This document shows, in pieces, positions 52,057 through 61,105 of a stretch of DNA of 64,000 nt. Below the pieces are notes generated by a model. That model was not told where the DNA came from. It worked only from the letters and a program-made list of their open reading frames with translations, and searched no databases. The position numbers were made by a program, and so were the translations under genes. Source of the stretch: Burkholderia pyrrocinia (lineage in GTDB: Bacteria > Pseudomonadota > Gammaproteobacteria > Burkholderiales > Burkholderiaceae); assembly GCF_022809715.1 (NCBI RefSeq), contig NZ_CP094459.1, forward strand, positions 558,001 through 622,000, in the 5' to 3' direction. The stretch's first letter is position 1, and each line of letters begins with the position of its first letter.

Positions 52057-52919
52057 ACGCGGTTGCGTCGACGAGCGGCGCCGACCGCTACGTGGTGTTC
52101 GGCAACCCGGTGGCGCACAGCAAGTCGCCGTTCATCCACGCGCAGTTCGCCGCGCAGACCGGCGAGGCGATCGAGTACGCGCACCGGCTCGCGCCGGTCG
52201 ACGGCTTCGAAGCGGCCGTGCGCGCGTTCGTCGCCGAAGGCGGTCGCGGCGCGAACGTGACGGTGCCGTTCAAGCTCGAAGCGCACGCGCTCGCCGACAC
52301 GCTGTCGCCGCGCGCGGCGGCGGCGGGCGCGGTGAACACGCTGCGCATCGACGCCGACGGAAGCATCTACGGCGACAACACCGATGGCGTCGGTCTCGTG
52401 CGCGACATCGAAGCGAACCTCGGCGTGTCGCTCGCGGGCGCACGCATCCTGCTGCTCGGTGCGGGCGGCGCCGCGCGCGGGGTCGTGCTGCCGCTGCTCG
52501 AGCGCGCGCCGCTGTCGATCACGATTGTGAACCGCACCGCAAGCAAGGCCGAGGCGCTCGTCGGCCAGTTCATGCAGGCCGCACACGATGCGGGCTGCAC
52601 GCTCGCGGGCGGCGGCCCCGATGTGGTGCGCGCGGAGCCGTACGACGTGATCGTCAATGCGACGGCCGGCAGCCTCGATGCCGCGCTGCCGGCGTGCGAC
52701 GCGGCCGCATTCGGCGCGGGCACGCTGGCGTACGACATGATGTACGGCGCGCAGCCGACCGTGTTCATGCAGCATGCGGCGTCGCTCGGCGCACGCACGG
52801 CCGACGGGCTCGGGATGCTCGTCGAGCAGGCGGCCGAATCGTTCTTCATCTGGCGCGGCGTGCGGCCGGACGGTGCACCGGTACTTGCCGCGCTGCGCCA
52901 GGCGCTCGCGGCGAGCTGA
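52053..52919 (+). CDS. aroE: Shikimate dehydrogenase AroE
   Basis: An NADP-dependent enzyme that reduces 3-dehydroshikimate to shikimate. The 288-residue product has the substrate motif [16 protein letters not shown], the catalytic Lys/Asp region [12 protein letters not shown] and [11 protein letters not shown], the Rossmann motif [18 protein letters not shown] and [10 protein letters not shown]. It works in the same pathway as aroQ (45851). The ATG overlaps the preceding stop; mtgA follows after 14 nt. Confidence 0.96.
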   Translation: MNAVASTSGADRYVVFGNPVAHSKSPFIHAQFAAQTGEAIEYAHRLAPVDGFEAAVRAFVAEGGRGANVTVPFKLEAHALADTLSPRAAAAGAVNTLRIDADGSIYGDNTDGVGLVRDIEANLGVSLAGARILLLGAGGAARGVVLPLLERAPLSITIVNRTASKAEALVGQFMQAAHDAGCTLAGGGPDVVRAEPYDVIVNATAGSLDAALPACDAAAFGAGTLAYDMMYGAQPTVFMQHAASLGARTADGLGMLVEQAAESFFIWRGVRPDGAPVLAALRQALAAS

Positions 52920-52933
52920 ACGGAGCGCGGCAC

Positions 52934-53671
52934 GTGGTGGCGGTAAGCAGCACGCAGCGCACGCGAGCGGTGAGCCCGGCTCGCTGGATCGTCTACGCGG
53001 GTGCGGTGTTCGCGGGCGCGTGGCTCGCGACGCAGCTGTTCTATCTCGCGCAGATCGCGTTGTGGTCGTTCGTGAACCCGGGTTCGACCGCATTCATGCG
53101 CACCGACGCGTGGTGGCTGTCGCGCGACAAGCCGCCTGCGCAGATCCAGCACCAGTGGGTGCCGTACGACCAGATCTCGCGCAACCTGAAGCGCGCGCTG
53201 ATCGCATCCGAAGACTCGACCTTCGCGACCAACAACGGCTACGACGTCGATGCGATCCTGCAGGCGTGGGAGAAGAACAAGGCGCGCGGCCGGATCGTCG
53301 CGGGCGGTTCGACGATCACGCAGCAGCTCGCGCGCAACCTTTTCCTGTCGCGCGAGAAGAGCTATATCCGCAAGGGGCAGGAGCTCATCATCACGTGGAT
53401 GCTCGAAACGGTGCTCGACAAGGAGCGGATCTTCGAGATCTACCTGAATTCCGTCGAATGGGGCCGCGGCGTGTACGGTGCCGAAGCGGCCGCGCGCTAT
53501 TACTACAGGATTCCCGCGAGCCGGCTCGGCGCGTGGCAGTCGGCGCGTCTCGCGGTGATGCTGCCGAAGCCGCGCTGGTTCGACGCGCATCGCGGCTCGG
53601 CCTACCAGGCACAGCGCGCGGCAATCATCGCCCGCCGGATGGGTGCGGCCGCGCTTCCGCAATCGGAGTGA
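52934..53671 (+). CDS. mtgA: Monofunctional peptidoglycan glycosyltransferase MtgA
   Basis: A membrane-anchored GT51 enzyme that polymerises lipid II into glycan strands. The 245-residue product has one N-terminal TM segment (about 18-45), the catalytic Glu E93 in [15 protein letters not shown], and the motifs [16 protein letters not shown] and [13 protein letters not shown]. It starts at GTG 52934, 8 nt after a GGAG element; a second GTG three bases on is possible. A long frame upstream overlaps aroE but is a shadow. Confidence 0.93.
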   Translation: MVAVSSTQRTRAVSPARWIVYAGAVFAGAWLATQLFYLAQIALWSFVNPGSTAFMRTDAWWLSRDKPPAQIQHQWVPYDQISRNLKRALIASEDSTFATNNGYDVDAILQAWEKNKARGRIVAGGSTITQQLARNLFLSREKSYIRKGQELIITWMLETVLDKERIFEIYLNSVEWGRGVYGAEAAARYYYRIPASRLGAWQSARLAVMLPKPRWFDAHRGSAYQAQRAAIIARRMGAAALPQSE

Positions 53672-53837
53672 ACGGCGCGCTCGCGCCGCCGCATTGTCCG
53701 TTCTGCCGTCAATGCGCCATTGGTGCGCTGCAGCGCATTCCTGTCGCGTGCATTTCGGGCCACATCCTTTAGACGAATTCATCTATTTCGCTTTGCTGAG
53801 CAATGCCCGTGACTGCGCGATTTTGTTTGCCGATATG

Positions 53838-53858
53838 GCGCGAAATCCGCGCTTTTTT
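53838..53858 (+). terminator. Terminator after mtgA
   Basis: GCGCG / CGCGC with loop AAATC is followed by six T, about 165 nt after the mtgA stop. The stem is short but the T run is good. Confidence 0.65.
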
Positions 53859-53976
53859 AGTATTCCCGGGTAAACACGAAAGACGTTGAAAGCAGCGCGA
53901 AATGCAACGTTTCGCGAACCGAAGCATTCCTGAAAGGTGTGCGCCGCACCGGCCGCCGGCCAAATATTTCAAAATT

Positions 53977-54004
53977 TTTCAAAGCCGATGTGCTCGCGTA
54001 TATT
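53977..54004 (+). promoter_or_regulatory. Candidate promoter before the S10 peptidase gene
   Basis: TTTCAA (53977-53982) and TATATT (53999-54004) are 16 nt apart in an AT-rich patch, with the ATG at 54098. The gap from mtgA (53672-54097, 426 nt) is less GC-rich than its surroundings and holds no credible gene. Confidence 0.45.
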
Positions 54005-54097
54005 GGCCAGCGCCTCGGCTTATCGGCCGCAATCGAGGCGGGGGGCGGCTTATCCGGCTGCTCGACACAAAAAACATCCGAGAGAAGGAAAGCAACG

Positions 54098-55708
54098 ATG
54101 CCAGCGAGCAAAGCGAAGCTGTTGTTGGGGGTGGTTTTTTCTTCGCTGATTCTGACGGCCTGCAACGACGACGTGACATCGTCCGCTGCTGCGAGCGCCG
54201 ACAACTCAGCCGATCCCGCCAGTCAGGTGGACAGGGCGTACAACGATCCGAACAGTTATTCGTCGAGCGCGAACGCGTCGCTCGACGCCTCCGCCGCGGT
54301 CGAAAAGGCCGCCGTCACGCATCACCAGATCACGCTGAACGGCAAGACGATCCGCTACACGGCCACGGCCGGCCACCTCGTCGCGCGCAATCCGCAGACG
54401 GGCGCGCCCGAGGCATCGTTCTTCTACGTCGCCTACACGGCCGACAACCAGCCCGCGGCGAAGCGGCCCGTCACGTTCCTGTACAACGGCGGCCCCGGCT
54501 CGGCATCGGTGTGGCTGCACCTCGGCTCGTTCGGCCCGCGGCGGGTCCAGACGGGCGACCCGAACGCGAACGCGTCGACGTTCCCGTTCGTCGACAACCA
54601 GGAAAGCCTGCTCGACACGACCGACCTCGTGTTCGTCGATGCGATCGGCACCGGCTTTTCCGAAGCGATCGCGCCGAACACGAACCAGACGTTCTGGGGC
54701 GTCGACCAGGACGCCGGCGCGTTCCGCGATTTCGTGACGCGCTACCTGACCGTGAACCAGCGCAACGATTCGCCGAAATACCTGTTCGGCGAGTCGTACG
54801 GCACGCCGCGCACCGACGTGCTCGCGAACCTGCTCGAGACGGCCGGCGTGAAGCTTGCCGGCATCGTGCTGCAGTCGTCGATCCTGAACTACAACACGAA
54901 CTGCGATATGGCGAGCGACTATGTCGGCAACTCCAACAACGGGTCGAGCCCGGTGAGCTGCGCGGGCTTCGCGCCGTCCTACGGCACCGTCGGCGCGTAC
55001 TACCAGCTCGACAATCCGAACCCGTCGAACCTGCCGCAGTATGCGGACCAGATGCGCCTGCTGACGGCCGGCAGCTACGCGCCCGCCGTGAACGCGTACC
55101 TGGCGAGCCATACGCCGCCGCCGCCGAATCTCGTCACGACGATGGCGAACTCGACCGGCGTGAAGCAGGCGCTGTGGAACGCGAACTTCAACGTGATCCC
55201 GACCTTCTTCGACAACAGCTTCCAGCTGTCGCTGATTCCGGGCACGCTGATCGGTCGCTACGACGCGCGCGTGAACGTGCCGGTGTCGAGCCCGCTCGCG
55301 GCGGACGGCGATCCGTCGAGCACGTTCATCACGAAGCCGTTCACCGACACGATCGGCAGCTACCTGCCGAACGAGCTGAAGTACACCGCGCAGTCGGCCT
55401 ACTCGTTGAGCAGCAATGCGATCAACACATGGGACTGGACGCACGACGGCCTCGCGATGCCCGACACGATCCCCGATCTGGCCGCTGCGCTGACGCTGAA
55501 TCCGTCGTTGAAGGTGCTGTCGCTGAACGGGTATCACGACATCGCGACGCCGTTCTACCAGACCGAGCTCGACCTCGCGCGGCTCGGGACGCAACCGAAC
55601 CTGACGATCAAGGACTATCAGGGCGGACACATGGTCTATCTCGACGATACGTCGCGTCCGCAGGAGAAAGCCGACCTCGTGACCTTCTACAACGCGGCCG
55701 CGCACTGA
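54098..55708 (+). CDS. S10 serine carboxypeptidase-like lipoprotein
   Basis: The 536-residue product begins with a lipoprotein signal (MPASKAKLLLGVVFSSLILTAC), lipidated cysteine near residue 22, then about 50 Ser/Ala/Asp-rich linker residues. The peptidase S10 fold shows the oxyanion motif YNGGPGSASVWLHLGSFGP, the nucleophile S233 in FGESYGTPR, D481 in NGYHDIATPF and H511 in GGHMVYLDD, so the triad looks complete. It should act in the envelope on peptides with an acidic pH optimum. ATG 54098 has GAGAAGGA upstream; a longer frame from 53939 lacks a start signal. An EF-hand-like secreted protein follows 82 nt later. Confidence 0.9.
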   Translation: MPASKAKLLLGVVFSSLILTACNDDVTSSAAASADNSADPASQVDRAYNDPNSYSSSANASLDASAAVEKAAVTHHQITLNGKTIRYTATAGHLVARNPQTGAPEASFFYVAYTADNQPAAKRPVTFLYNGGPGSASVWLHLGSFGPRRVQTGDPNANASTFPFVDNQESLLDTTDLVFVDAIGTGFSEAIAPNTNQTFWGVDQDAGAFRDFVTRYLTVNQRNDSPKYLFGESYGTPRTDVLANLLETAGVKLAGIVLQSSILNYNTNCDMASDYVGNSNNGSSPVSCAGFAPSYGTVGAYYQLDNPNPSNLPQYADQMRLLTAGSYAPAVNAYLASHTPPPPNLVTTMANSTGVKQALWNANFNVIPTFFDNSFQLSLIPGTLIGRYDARVNVPVSSPLAADGDPSSTFITKPFTDTIGSYLPNELKYTAQSAYSLSSNAINTWDWTHDGLAMPDTIPDLAAALTLNPSLKVLSLNGYHDIATPFYQTELDLARLGTQPNLTIKDYQGGHMVYLDDTSRPQEKADLVTFYNAAAH

Positions 55709-55790
55709 TGCGATACGCGACGCCGGCGAATGGCGCCCCCGGCGGCGCCTCGCCTGCCGTCGACGACCTCATTCCAGACTGGAGCCTGAT

Positions 55791-56189
55791 ATGAAGAATC
55801 GTTTCATCGTCGTTGCCGCGGCGCTCGTTTGCGCCGCCGCTGCAGCATCCGTATCCGCGTTCGCTCAGGAGAGCGACGCTGCCGCACCGGCGCGTGCGCG
55901 CCAGGCGCAGCTCGGCGATCCGTACGTGCCGCCGGCCGCGCGCAAGCCGACCGCCGGCACGCAGACGACGGGCGCCGCGCTGCATGCGCAGGTGGTGCGC
56001 AAGCTCGCGCGGCAGTTCGACTCGGCCGATACGCAGAGCACAGGTTCGATCACCGAGGCGCAGGCGCGCGCGGCCGGGCTCGGTTATGTCGCGAACCACT
56101 TCCGGCAGATCGATTCGGGCGGCAGCGGCCGCGTGTCGTTCGCCGACGTGCAGCGCTATATGCAGGCACGCAGCACGAGCCAGCAGTAA
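55791..56189 (+). CDS. Secreted EF-hand-like protein
   Basis: The 132-residue product has a signal peptide (MKNRFIVVAAALVCAAAAAS, cleavage around AFA-QE) and two EF-hand-like loops. Loop 1 (DTQSTGSITEAQ) and loop 2 (DSGGSGRVSFAD) keep the first Asp and the central Gly, but position 3 is Gln or Gly and position 12 is Gln or Asp rather than Glu. Calcium binding is therefore uncertain. Such proteins are common in Burkholderia and of unknown function. The neighbouring S10 lipoprotein is possibly in the same operon. Confidence 0.78.
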   Translation: MKNRFIVVAAALVCAAAAASVSAFAQESDAAAPARARQAQLGDPYVPPAARKPTAGTQTTGAALHAQVVRKLARQFDSADTQSTGSITEAQARAAGLGYVANHFRQIDSGGSGRVSFADVQRYMQARSTSQQ

Positions 56190-56210
56190 GCGCGGCGCGT
56201 GGTGAACAAA

Positions 56211-56248
56211 CGGGGGCGGAACCTGCTGCGCGGCGGGTTCCGCCCCCG
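56211..56248 (+). terminator. 13-bp hairpin after the EF-hand gene
   Basis: CGGGGGCGGAACC pairs perfectly with GGTTCCGCCCCCG (loop TGCTGCGCGGCG). It starts 22 nt after the stop. No T run follows, so the mechanism (termination or mRNA end protection) is open. The gap 56190-56538 also holds an AT-rich patch at 56296-56330 that could be the promoter of the sugar operon. Confidence 0.5.
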
Positions 56249-56423
56249 TGCACATGGCGCGGCCGTCGCGTCACGCGCGCAGCGTATCTCGCCTGAATTC
56301 TCATTATCTGGACAACGCATTCAAATATTGGAGACGAGTGCGTGCGCTCCTACAATCCGAAGCACATCGACAGCTTCGGACCCACGCATCGCGCGGCGCC
56401 CGACGCACACGGAGACACATTCC

Positions 56424-56525
56424 ATGAAGTTCGCCGGGCGCCTTATTCGGTGCATCGACCGCCGCCACGCCGCAGCATCGGACGCAGTTCCGGCGCCGCG
56501 CGAGCGGCTTCACCGATTCCGTTGA
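56424..56525 (+). CDS. 33-codon upstream ORF before the IclR gene
   Basis: ATG at 56424 has a good ribosome-binding site (GGAGA, 8 nt before). The frame encodes MKFAGRLIRCIDRRHAAASD and 13 more basic residues, and ends in TGA 13 nt before the IclR ATG, in another frame. It has no known motif. It could be a small protein, a leader peptide that couples translation, or chance. Confidence 0.3.
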   Translation: MKFAGRLIRCIDRRHAAASDAVPAPRERLHRFR

Positions 56526-56538
56526 AGAAGCCCGCCCC

Positions 56539-57438
56539 ATGACCAAGATGCCCGACTCCCTTGCCCTCGATGCCCGGCGCGCGACGCCGGACGATGGGTC
56601 GCTGACCGACAGCATCGGCGCGACCAGCACGCCGCTCGATCTCGCCGCACAGCAGGCCGGCACGCAGACGCTGCTGCGCGGTCTCGCGATCCTCGAGGCG
56701 ATCGCGAACGGCGCGCGCGACATGCGCGCGATCGGCGCCGCGCTCGGCACGACACGCAGCACGACGCACCGCCTCGTCAGCAGCCTCGTGCAGGCGCGCT
56801 ACCTGCGCCAGGTGCAGGGCGGCTACCTGCTCGGCCCGAAGCTGATCGAGCTCGGCACGATCGCGCTCGAGCAGATGCCGCTCACCGCGGTGGCGCGGCC
56901 GCATCTCGAAGCGCTCGCGGAAGCGACGCTCGACACGATCCATCTCGGCGTGCGCGACGGCGACGACGTGCTGTACATCGACAAGATTCCCGGCACGCGC
57001 GGCCTCGAGATGCGCTCGCGCGTCGGCCACCGGATGCCGCTCGCATCGACGGGCATCGGCAAGGCGATGATGCTCGACCTCGATCCCGACCTGTGGCGCT
57101 CGCTGTTCGAGGCCGCGCGGCGCGCGCTGGCCGGCGTCAATTTCAAGCCCGACAACCGGCCGGAGACGAGTGCGTTCCTGCAGCGCATGGCCCATTACGC
57201 GGCCGGCGGCTATACGTTCGACCTCGAGGAGAACGAGGCGTCGATCCGCTGCGTGGCCGCGCCGATCCGCGACGCATCGGGTGCGATCGTCGCGGCCGTG
57301 TCGGTCGCGAGCACGATTCCGTACATGCCGCACGACCGGATGGACGAACTGATTCCTCTCGTGCAGCGCGAAGCGCGAGCCATTTCCGCGGAACTGGGCT
57401 GGAGCCCGCCGCAGGGTACCCGCAGGATCAAACGATGA
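56539..57438 (+). CDS. IclR-family transcriptional regulator of the sugar operon
   Basis: The 299-residue product has a variable N-terminus of about 40 residues, a winged helix-turn-helix (about 44-105, LLRGLAILEAIANGARDMRAIGAALGTTRSTTHRLVSSL), and an IclR effector domain (about 115-285). It overlaps dgoK by 4 nt (ATGA) and heads the operon, so it probably regulates it in response to a sugar-acid intermediate such as 2-keto-3-deoxygalactonate or galactonate. The ligand is inferred from the neighbours. E. coli uses a GntR-type DgoR instead. Confidence 0.88.
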   Translation: MTKMPDSLALDARRATPDDGSLTDSIGATSTPLDLAAQQAGTQTLLRGLAILEAIANGARDMRAIGAALGTTRSTTHRLVSSLVQARYLRQVQGGYLLGPKLIELGTIALEQMPLTAVARPHLEALAEATLDTIHLGVRDGDDVLYIDKIPGTRGLEMRSRVGHRMPLASTGIGKAMMLDLDPDLWRSLFEAARRALAGVNFKPDNRPETSAFLQRMAHYAAGGYTFDLEENEASIRCVAAPIRDASGAIVAAVSVASTIPYMPHDRMDELIPLVQREARAISAELGWSPPQGTRRIKR

Positions 57439-58460
57439 CGACTTCGACCCGGGCCGTTCCGGTTGCCAGCTCCGCCACCCCGTCGCTGATCGCGCTCGAC
57501 TGGGGCACGACGTCGCTGCGCGCGTATCTGTACGACGCGCACGGCGCGCTCATCGACACGCGCAGCCGCGCGGCGGGCGTCATGCACGTGCCGGGCGGCG
57601 GCGCGCGCGCGTTCGACGCGGTGTTCGAGGACGCCTGCGGCGACTGGCTCGACCGCACGCCCGGGCTGCCGGTGCTCGCCGCCGGGATGGTCGGCAGCGC
57701 GCAGGGCTGGCGCGAGGCGCCGTACGTCGCGGTGCCGGCCGGCGCCGACGCGCTTGCCGCGGGTCTTATTACAGTGACGACGTCGCGCGGCGCGACGGTA
57801 TCGATCGTGCCGGGCGTGATCGCGACGGGCGAATTGCCCGACGTGATGCGCGGCGAAGAAACGCAGATATTCGGCGCGCTCGCGAGCGATCCCACGCTTG
57901 ATGCAGATCGTTCAGGGGTACTGATCGGCTTGCCGGGTACGCATGCCAAATGGGCGTGGGTCAAGGACGGGCTGATCGAGCGCTTCCAGACCTTCATGAC
58001 GGGCGAGCTGTTCGCGGCGCTGCGCGACCACACGATTCTCGGCCGCACGATGCGCGCGGGTGCGTTGCCCGATCATGCGGCGTTCGTGCACGGCGTGTCG
58101 GTCGCGCGCGGCGCGCAGCGCACGGGGCTGCTCGCGACGATTTTCAGCACGCGCACGCTCGGCCTGACCGACCGGCTCGCGCCCGACGCGCAGGGCGACT
58201 ACCTGTCCGGCCTGCTGATCGGCCATGAGCTCAATGCACTCGACGCGATGCTCGCGGAGCGCGGCATCGCGCTCGCGGACCAGCCGCTGCTGCTGATCGG
58301 CGACGACGGCTTGTGTGCGCGCTACGTCGATGCGCTCCAGGTATTCGGCCACACGCACGCGCGGGTCGTCGCGCATGCGACCGAGCGCGGCCTGTGGCGG
58401 ATCGCATCGCGCGCCGGGCTCGTGCGCGCGGACGGCGAGCCTATCCTGGCCGACCAATGA
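57435..58460 (+). CDS. dgoK: 2-dehydro-3-deoxygalactonokinase DgoK
   Basis: The enzyme phosphorylates 2-keto-3-deoxygalactonate at C6, the fourth step of the De Ley-Doudoroff route. The 341-residue product begins with ALDWGTTSLRAYLYDAHGAL and contains GMVGSAQGWREAPYV, LPGTHAKWAWVKDG and QTFMTGELFAALRDHTIL, all family motifs. ATG 57435 was chosen because it overlaps the IclR stop; dgoA follows after 23 nt. Confidence 0.93.
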   Translation: MTTSTRAVPVASSATPSLIALDWGTTSLRAYLYDAHGALIDTRSRAAGVMHVPGGGARAFDAVFEDACGDWLDRTPGLPVLAAGMVGSAQGWREAPYVAVPAGADALAAGLITVTTSRGATVSIVPGVIATGELPDVMRGEETQIFGALASDPTLDADRSGVLIGLPGTHAKWAWVKDGLIERFQTFMTGELFAALRDHTILGRTMRAGALPDHAAFVHGVSVARGAQRTGLLATIFSTRTLGLTDRLAPDAQGDYLSGLLIGHELNALDAMLAERGIALADQPLLLIGDDGLCARYVDALQVFGHTHARVVAHATERGLWRIASRAGLVRADGEPILADQ

Positions 58461-58483
58461 ACTGATTGCAGAGGAACCCAGTC

Positions 58484-59161
58484 ATGCCGTCCGACCTTAC
58501 GTTGCCCGCGCCGTACACGCCCCACGCCGCACTGATGCGCGCGTTCGATGCGTGCCCGCTGATCGCGATCCTGCGCGGGATCACGCCCGCCGACGCGGCC
58601 GACCACGGGCATGCGCTTTACGAAGCCGGCTTCCGGATCGTCGAGGTGCCGCTCAACTCGCCGGATCCGTTCGACAGCATCGCAAAGCTGCGGCGCGCGT
58701 TGCCCGACGATGCGATCGTCGGCGCGGGCACCGTGCTGCGTGCCGAGTATGTCGACCGCGTGCAGGACGCGGGCGGCGCGCTGATCGTGATGCCGCACAG
58801 CGACGCGGCGGTGATACGCCGCGCACGCGAGCGCGGCCTCGCGAGCGCACCGGGCGTCGCGACGCCGACCGAAGCGTTCGCGGCGCTCGCGAACGGCGCC
58901 GACGTGTTGAAGATGTTCCCGGCCGAGCAGCTCGGCGTGACGGTCGTGAAGGCATGGCGCGCGGTGATCGACCGCGCGGTGCCGCTGATCCCGGTCGGCG
59001 GAATTTCGCCGGACAACATGCAGCCGTTCCTCGCGGCCGGCGCGAACGGCTTCGGGCTCGGCTCGGCGCTGTACCGGCCCGGCCAGGCGGCCGACGCGAC
59101 CGCGGCGAACGCGCGCGCGTTCCAGGCCGGATTGCGCGTCGCGCGCGGCGGAGCCGCATGA
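58484..59161 (+). CDS. dgoA: 2-dehydro-3-deoxy-6-phosphogalactonate aldolase DgoA
   Basis: A class I aldolase that splits KDPGal to pyruvate and glyceraldehyde 3-phosphate. The 225-residue product has the Schiff-base lysine in ADVLKMFPAEQLG, the catalytic glutamate in FRIVEVPLNSPDPF, and ACPLIAILRGITP at the start of the barrel. ATG 58484 follows AGAGGA; an upstream in-frame TTG (58466) is less likely. It overlaps the SDR gene by 4 nt. Confidence 0.93.
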   Translation: MPSDLTLPAPYTPHAALMRAFDACPLIAILRGITPADAADHGHALYEAGFRIVEVPLNSPDPFDSIAKLRRALPDDAIVGAGTVLRAEYVDRVQDAGGALIVMPHSDAAVIRRARERGLASAPGVATPTEAFAALANGADVLKMFPAEQLGVTVVKAWRAVIDRAVPLIPVGGISPDNMQPFLAAGANGFGLGSALYRPGQAADATAANARAFQAGLRVARGGAA

Positions 59162-59940
59162 TGGGCCGCCTCGCGGGCAAGGTCGCGATGGTGACGGGCG
59201 CGGGCCGCGGAATCGGCGCCGCGATCGCCCGAGCGTTCGCGCGCGAAGGCGCGGCCGTCGCGCTCGTCGATCTCGACTTCCCGCAGGCGCAGCACACGGC
59301 CGCCGCGATCGCGCACGACGTCGACGGCGCGCGCGTGCTGCCGCTGCACGCGGACGTCGCGCGTCAGGATGCGGTGCGCGATGCGCTCGCGCAGACCGAA
59401 GCGGCATTCGGCCCGCTCGACGTGCTGGTGAACAACGCGGGCATCAACGTGTTCGCCGATCCGCTGACGATGACCGACGACGACTGGCGCCGCTGCTTCG
59501 CGGTCGATCTCGACGGCGTGTGGCACGGCTGCCGCGCGGCGCTGGAAGGCATGGTCGAGCGCGGCCGCGGCAGCATCGTGAACATCGCGTCGACGCATGC
59601 GTTCCGGATCATCCCGGGCTGCTTTCCGTACCCGGTCGCGAAACACGGCGTACTGGGGCTCACGCGCGCGCTCGGCATCGAATACGCGGCGCGCAACGTG
59701 CGCGTGAACGCGATCGCGCCGGGCTACATCGAGACGCAGCTCACGCGCGACTGGTGGGACGCGCAGCCCGATCCGGCTGCCGCGCGCGCCGAGACGCTCG
59801 CGCTGCAGCCGATGAAGCGGATCGGCCGGCCCGACGAGGTCGCGATGACGGCCGTGTTCCTGGCGTCCGACGAGGCGCCGTTCATCAATGCCGCGTGCAT
59901 CACCGTCGACGGCGGGCGCGCGGCGCTGTATCACGACTGA
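59158..59940 (+). CDS. SDR-family oxidoreductase, candidate sugar dehydrogenase
   Basis: A 260-residue short-chain dehydrogenase. The NAD(P) motif TGAGRGIG (near 13-20), NNAGIN, the catalytic Ser in NIASTHA and the YPVAK (Tyr and Lys) are all present. LVDLDF after the second strand suggests NAD preference (Asp). Its position between dgoA and araF suggests a role in oxidising the imported sugar, perhaps galactose or a related aldose. A second ATG three bases later could also be the start. Confidence 0.85.
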   Translation: MMGRLAGKVAMVTGAGRGIGAAIARAFAREGAAVALVDLDFPQAQHTAAAIAHDVDGARVLPLHADVARQDAVRDALAQTEAAFGPLDVLVNNAGINVFADPLTMTDDDWRRCFAVDLDGVWHGCRAALEGMVERGRGSIVNIASTHAFRIIPGCFPYPVAKHGVLGLTRALGIEYAARNVRVNAIAPGYIETQLTRDWWDAQPDPAAARAETLALQPMKRIGRPDEVAMTAVFLASDEAPFINAACITVDGGRAALYHD

Positions 59941-60042
59941 CGCAACGATTCGAAAGACCGCACGTGCGACGGCCGCGCGCACGCTGCGTCGAAACCAACA
60001 AGCGGCTGCATCCTGTTCGATGAAAACAAGGAGACACTGGAG

Positions 60043-61038
60043 ATGAAACGCAGAACGTTCGTAACGCTGGCCGCGGCAGCCGCGGTGGTGATGGGTAGCC
60101 CGGTTGCGCACGCGGCAGACCCGGTCAAGATCGGCTTTCTGGTGAAGCAGCCGGAAGAGCCGTGGTTCCAGGACGAGTGGAAGTTCGCCGAGATGGCGGC
60201 GAAGGAAAAGGGCTTCACGCTCGTGAAGATCGGCGCGCCGTCGGGCGAAAAGGTGATGAGCGCGATCGACAACCTGTCCGCGCAGAAGGCGCAGGGCTTC
60301 ATCATCTGCACGCCCGACGTGAAGCTCGGGCCGGGCATCGTCGCGAAGGCGAAGTCGCACAACCTGAAGATGATGACGGTCGACGACCGCCTCGTCGACG
60401 GCGCGGGCAAGCCGATCGAAGCGGTGCCGCACATGGGGATCTCCGCGTACAACATCGGCAAGCAGGTCGGCGACGGCATCGCGGCCGAGATCAAGAAGCG
60501 CGGCTGGAACGTGAAGGAGGTCGGCGCGATCGACATCACCTACGAGCAGCTGCCGACCGCGCACGACCGCACGAGCGGCGCGACCGACGCGCTGGTGGCC
60601 GCCGGTTTCCCGAAGGCGAACGTGATCGCGGCGCCGCAGGCGAAGACCGACACCGAGAACGCGTTCAACGCGGCGAACATTGCGCTCACGAAGAACCCGC
60701 AGTTCAAGCACTGGGTCGCGTACGGCCTGAACGACGAGGCCGTGCTCGGCGCGGTGCGTGCGGCCGAAGGGCGCGGCTTCAAGTCGGACAACATGATCGG
60801 CATCGGCATCGGCGGTTCCGATTCGGCGCTGAACGAGTTCAAGAAGCCGCAGCCGACCGGCTTCTACGGCACCGTGATCATCAGCCCGAAGCGTCACGGC
60901 GAGGAAACCTCGGACCTGATGTACTCGTGGATCACGCAAGGCAAGGCACCGCCGGCGCTGACGCTGACGACCGGCATGCTCGCGACGCGCGACAACGTGT
61001 CGAAGGTGCGCGAGGAGATGGGGCTCGCGTCGAAGTAA
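60043..61038 (+). CDS. araF: L-arabinose/D-galactose-type periplasmic binding protein AraF
   Basis: The 331-residue product has a signal peptide (MKRRTFVTLAAAAAVVMGSP, cleavage after AHA) and resembles E. coli AraF from memory: KIGFLVKQPEEPWFQDEWKFAEMAAKEKGF, GEKVMSAIDNL, GFIICTPD, and GYGLND- and GTVIISP-like regions. AraF binds L-arabinose and D-galactose. Next to dgoKA the likely ligand here is D-galactose, but the pocket cannot be judged without a structural alignment. Its ribosome-binding site is AAGGAGA. Confidence 0.9.
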   Translation: MKRRTFVTLAAAAAVVMGSPVAHAADPVKIGFLVKQPEEPWFQDEWKFAEMAAKEKGFTLVKIGAPSGEKVMSAIDNLSAQKAQGFIICTPDVKLGPGIVAKAKSHNLKMMTVDDRLVDGAGKPIEAVPHMGISAYNIGKQVGDGIAAEIKKRGWNVKEVGAIDITYEQLPTAHDRTSGATDALVAAGFPKANVIAAPQAKTDTENAFNAANIALTKNPQFKHWVAYGLNDEAVLGAVRAAEGRGFKSDNMIGIGIGGSDSALNEFKKPQPTGFYGTVIISPKRHGEETSDLMYSWITQGKAPPALTLTTGMLATRDNVSKVREEMGLASK

Positions 61039-61043
61039 GCGGC

Positions 61044-61077
61044 CCGCCGGCTGCCGCGGCGATGCGGCGGCCGGCGG
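61044..61077 (+). terminator. 14-bp araF-araG intergenic hairpin
   Basis: CCGCCGGCTGCCGC pairs with GCGGCGGCCGGCGG around a 6-nt GGCGAT loop, with one G-T wobble. It starts 6 nt after the araF stop and lacks a T run. It probably protects the araF mRNA 3' end, or causes partial termination so the binding protein is made in excess. Confidence 0.6.
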
Positions 61078-61105
61078 TCGATCGATTGGGAAGTGAGGAG
61101 ACGAC

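Noticed and set aside
53939..54097. N-terminal extension of the S10 peptidase
   Set aside because: The lipoprotein signal begins at ATG 54098 with a good ribosome-binding site; the extension would bury it and shows no coding bias.
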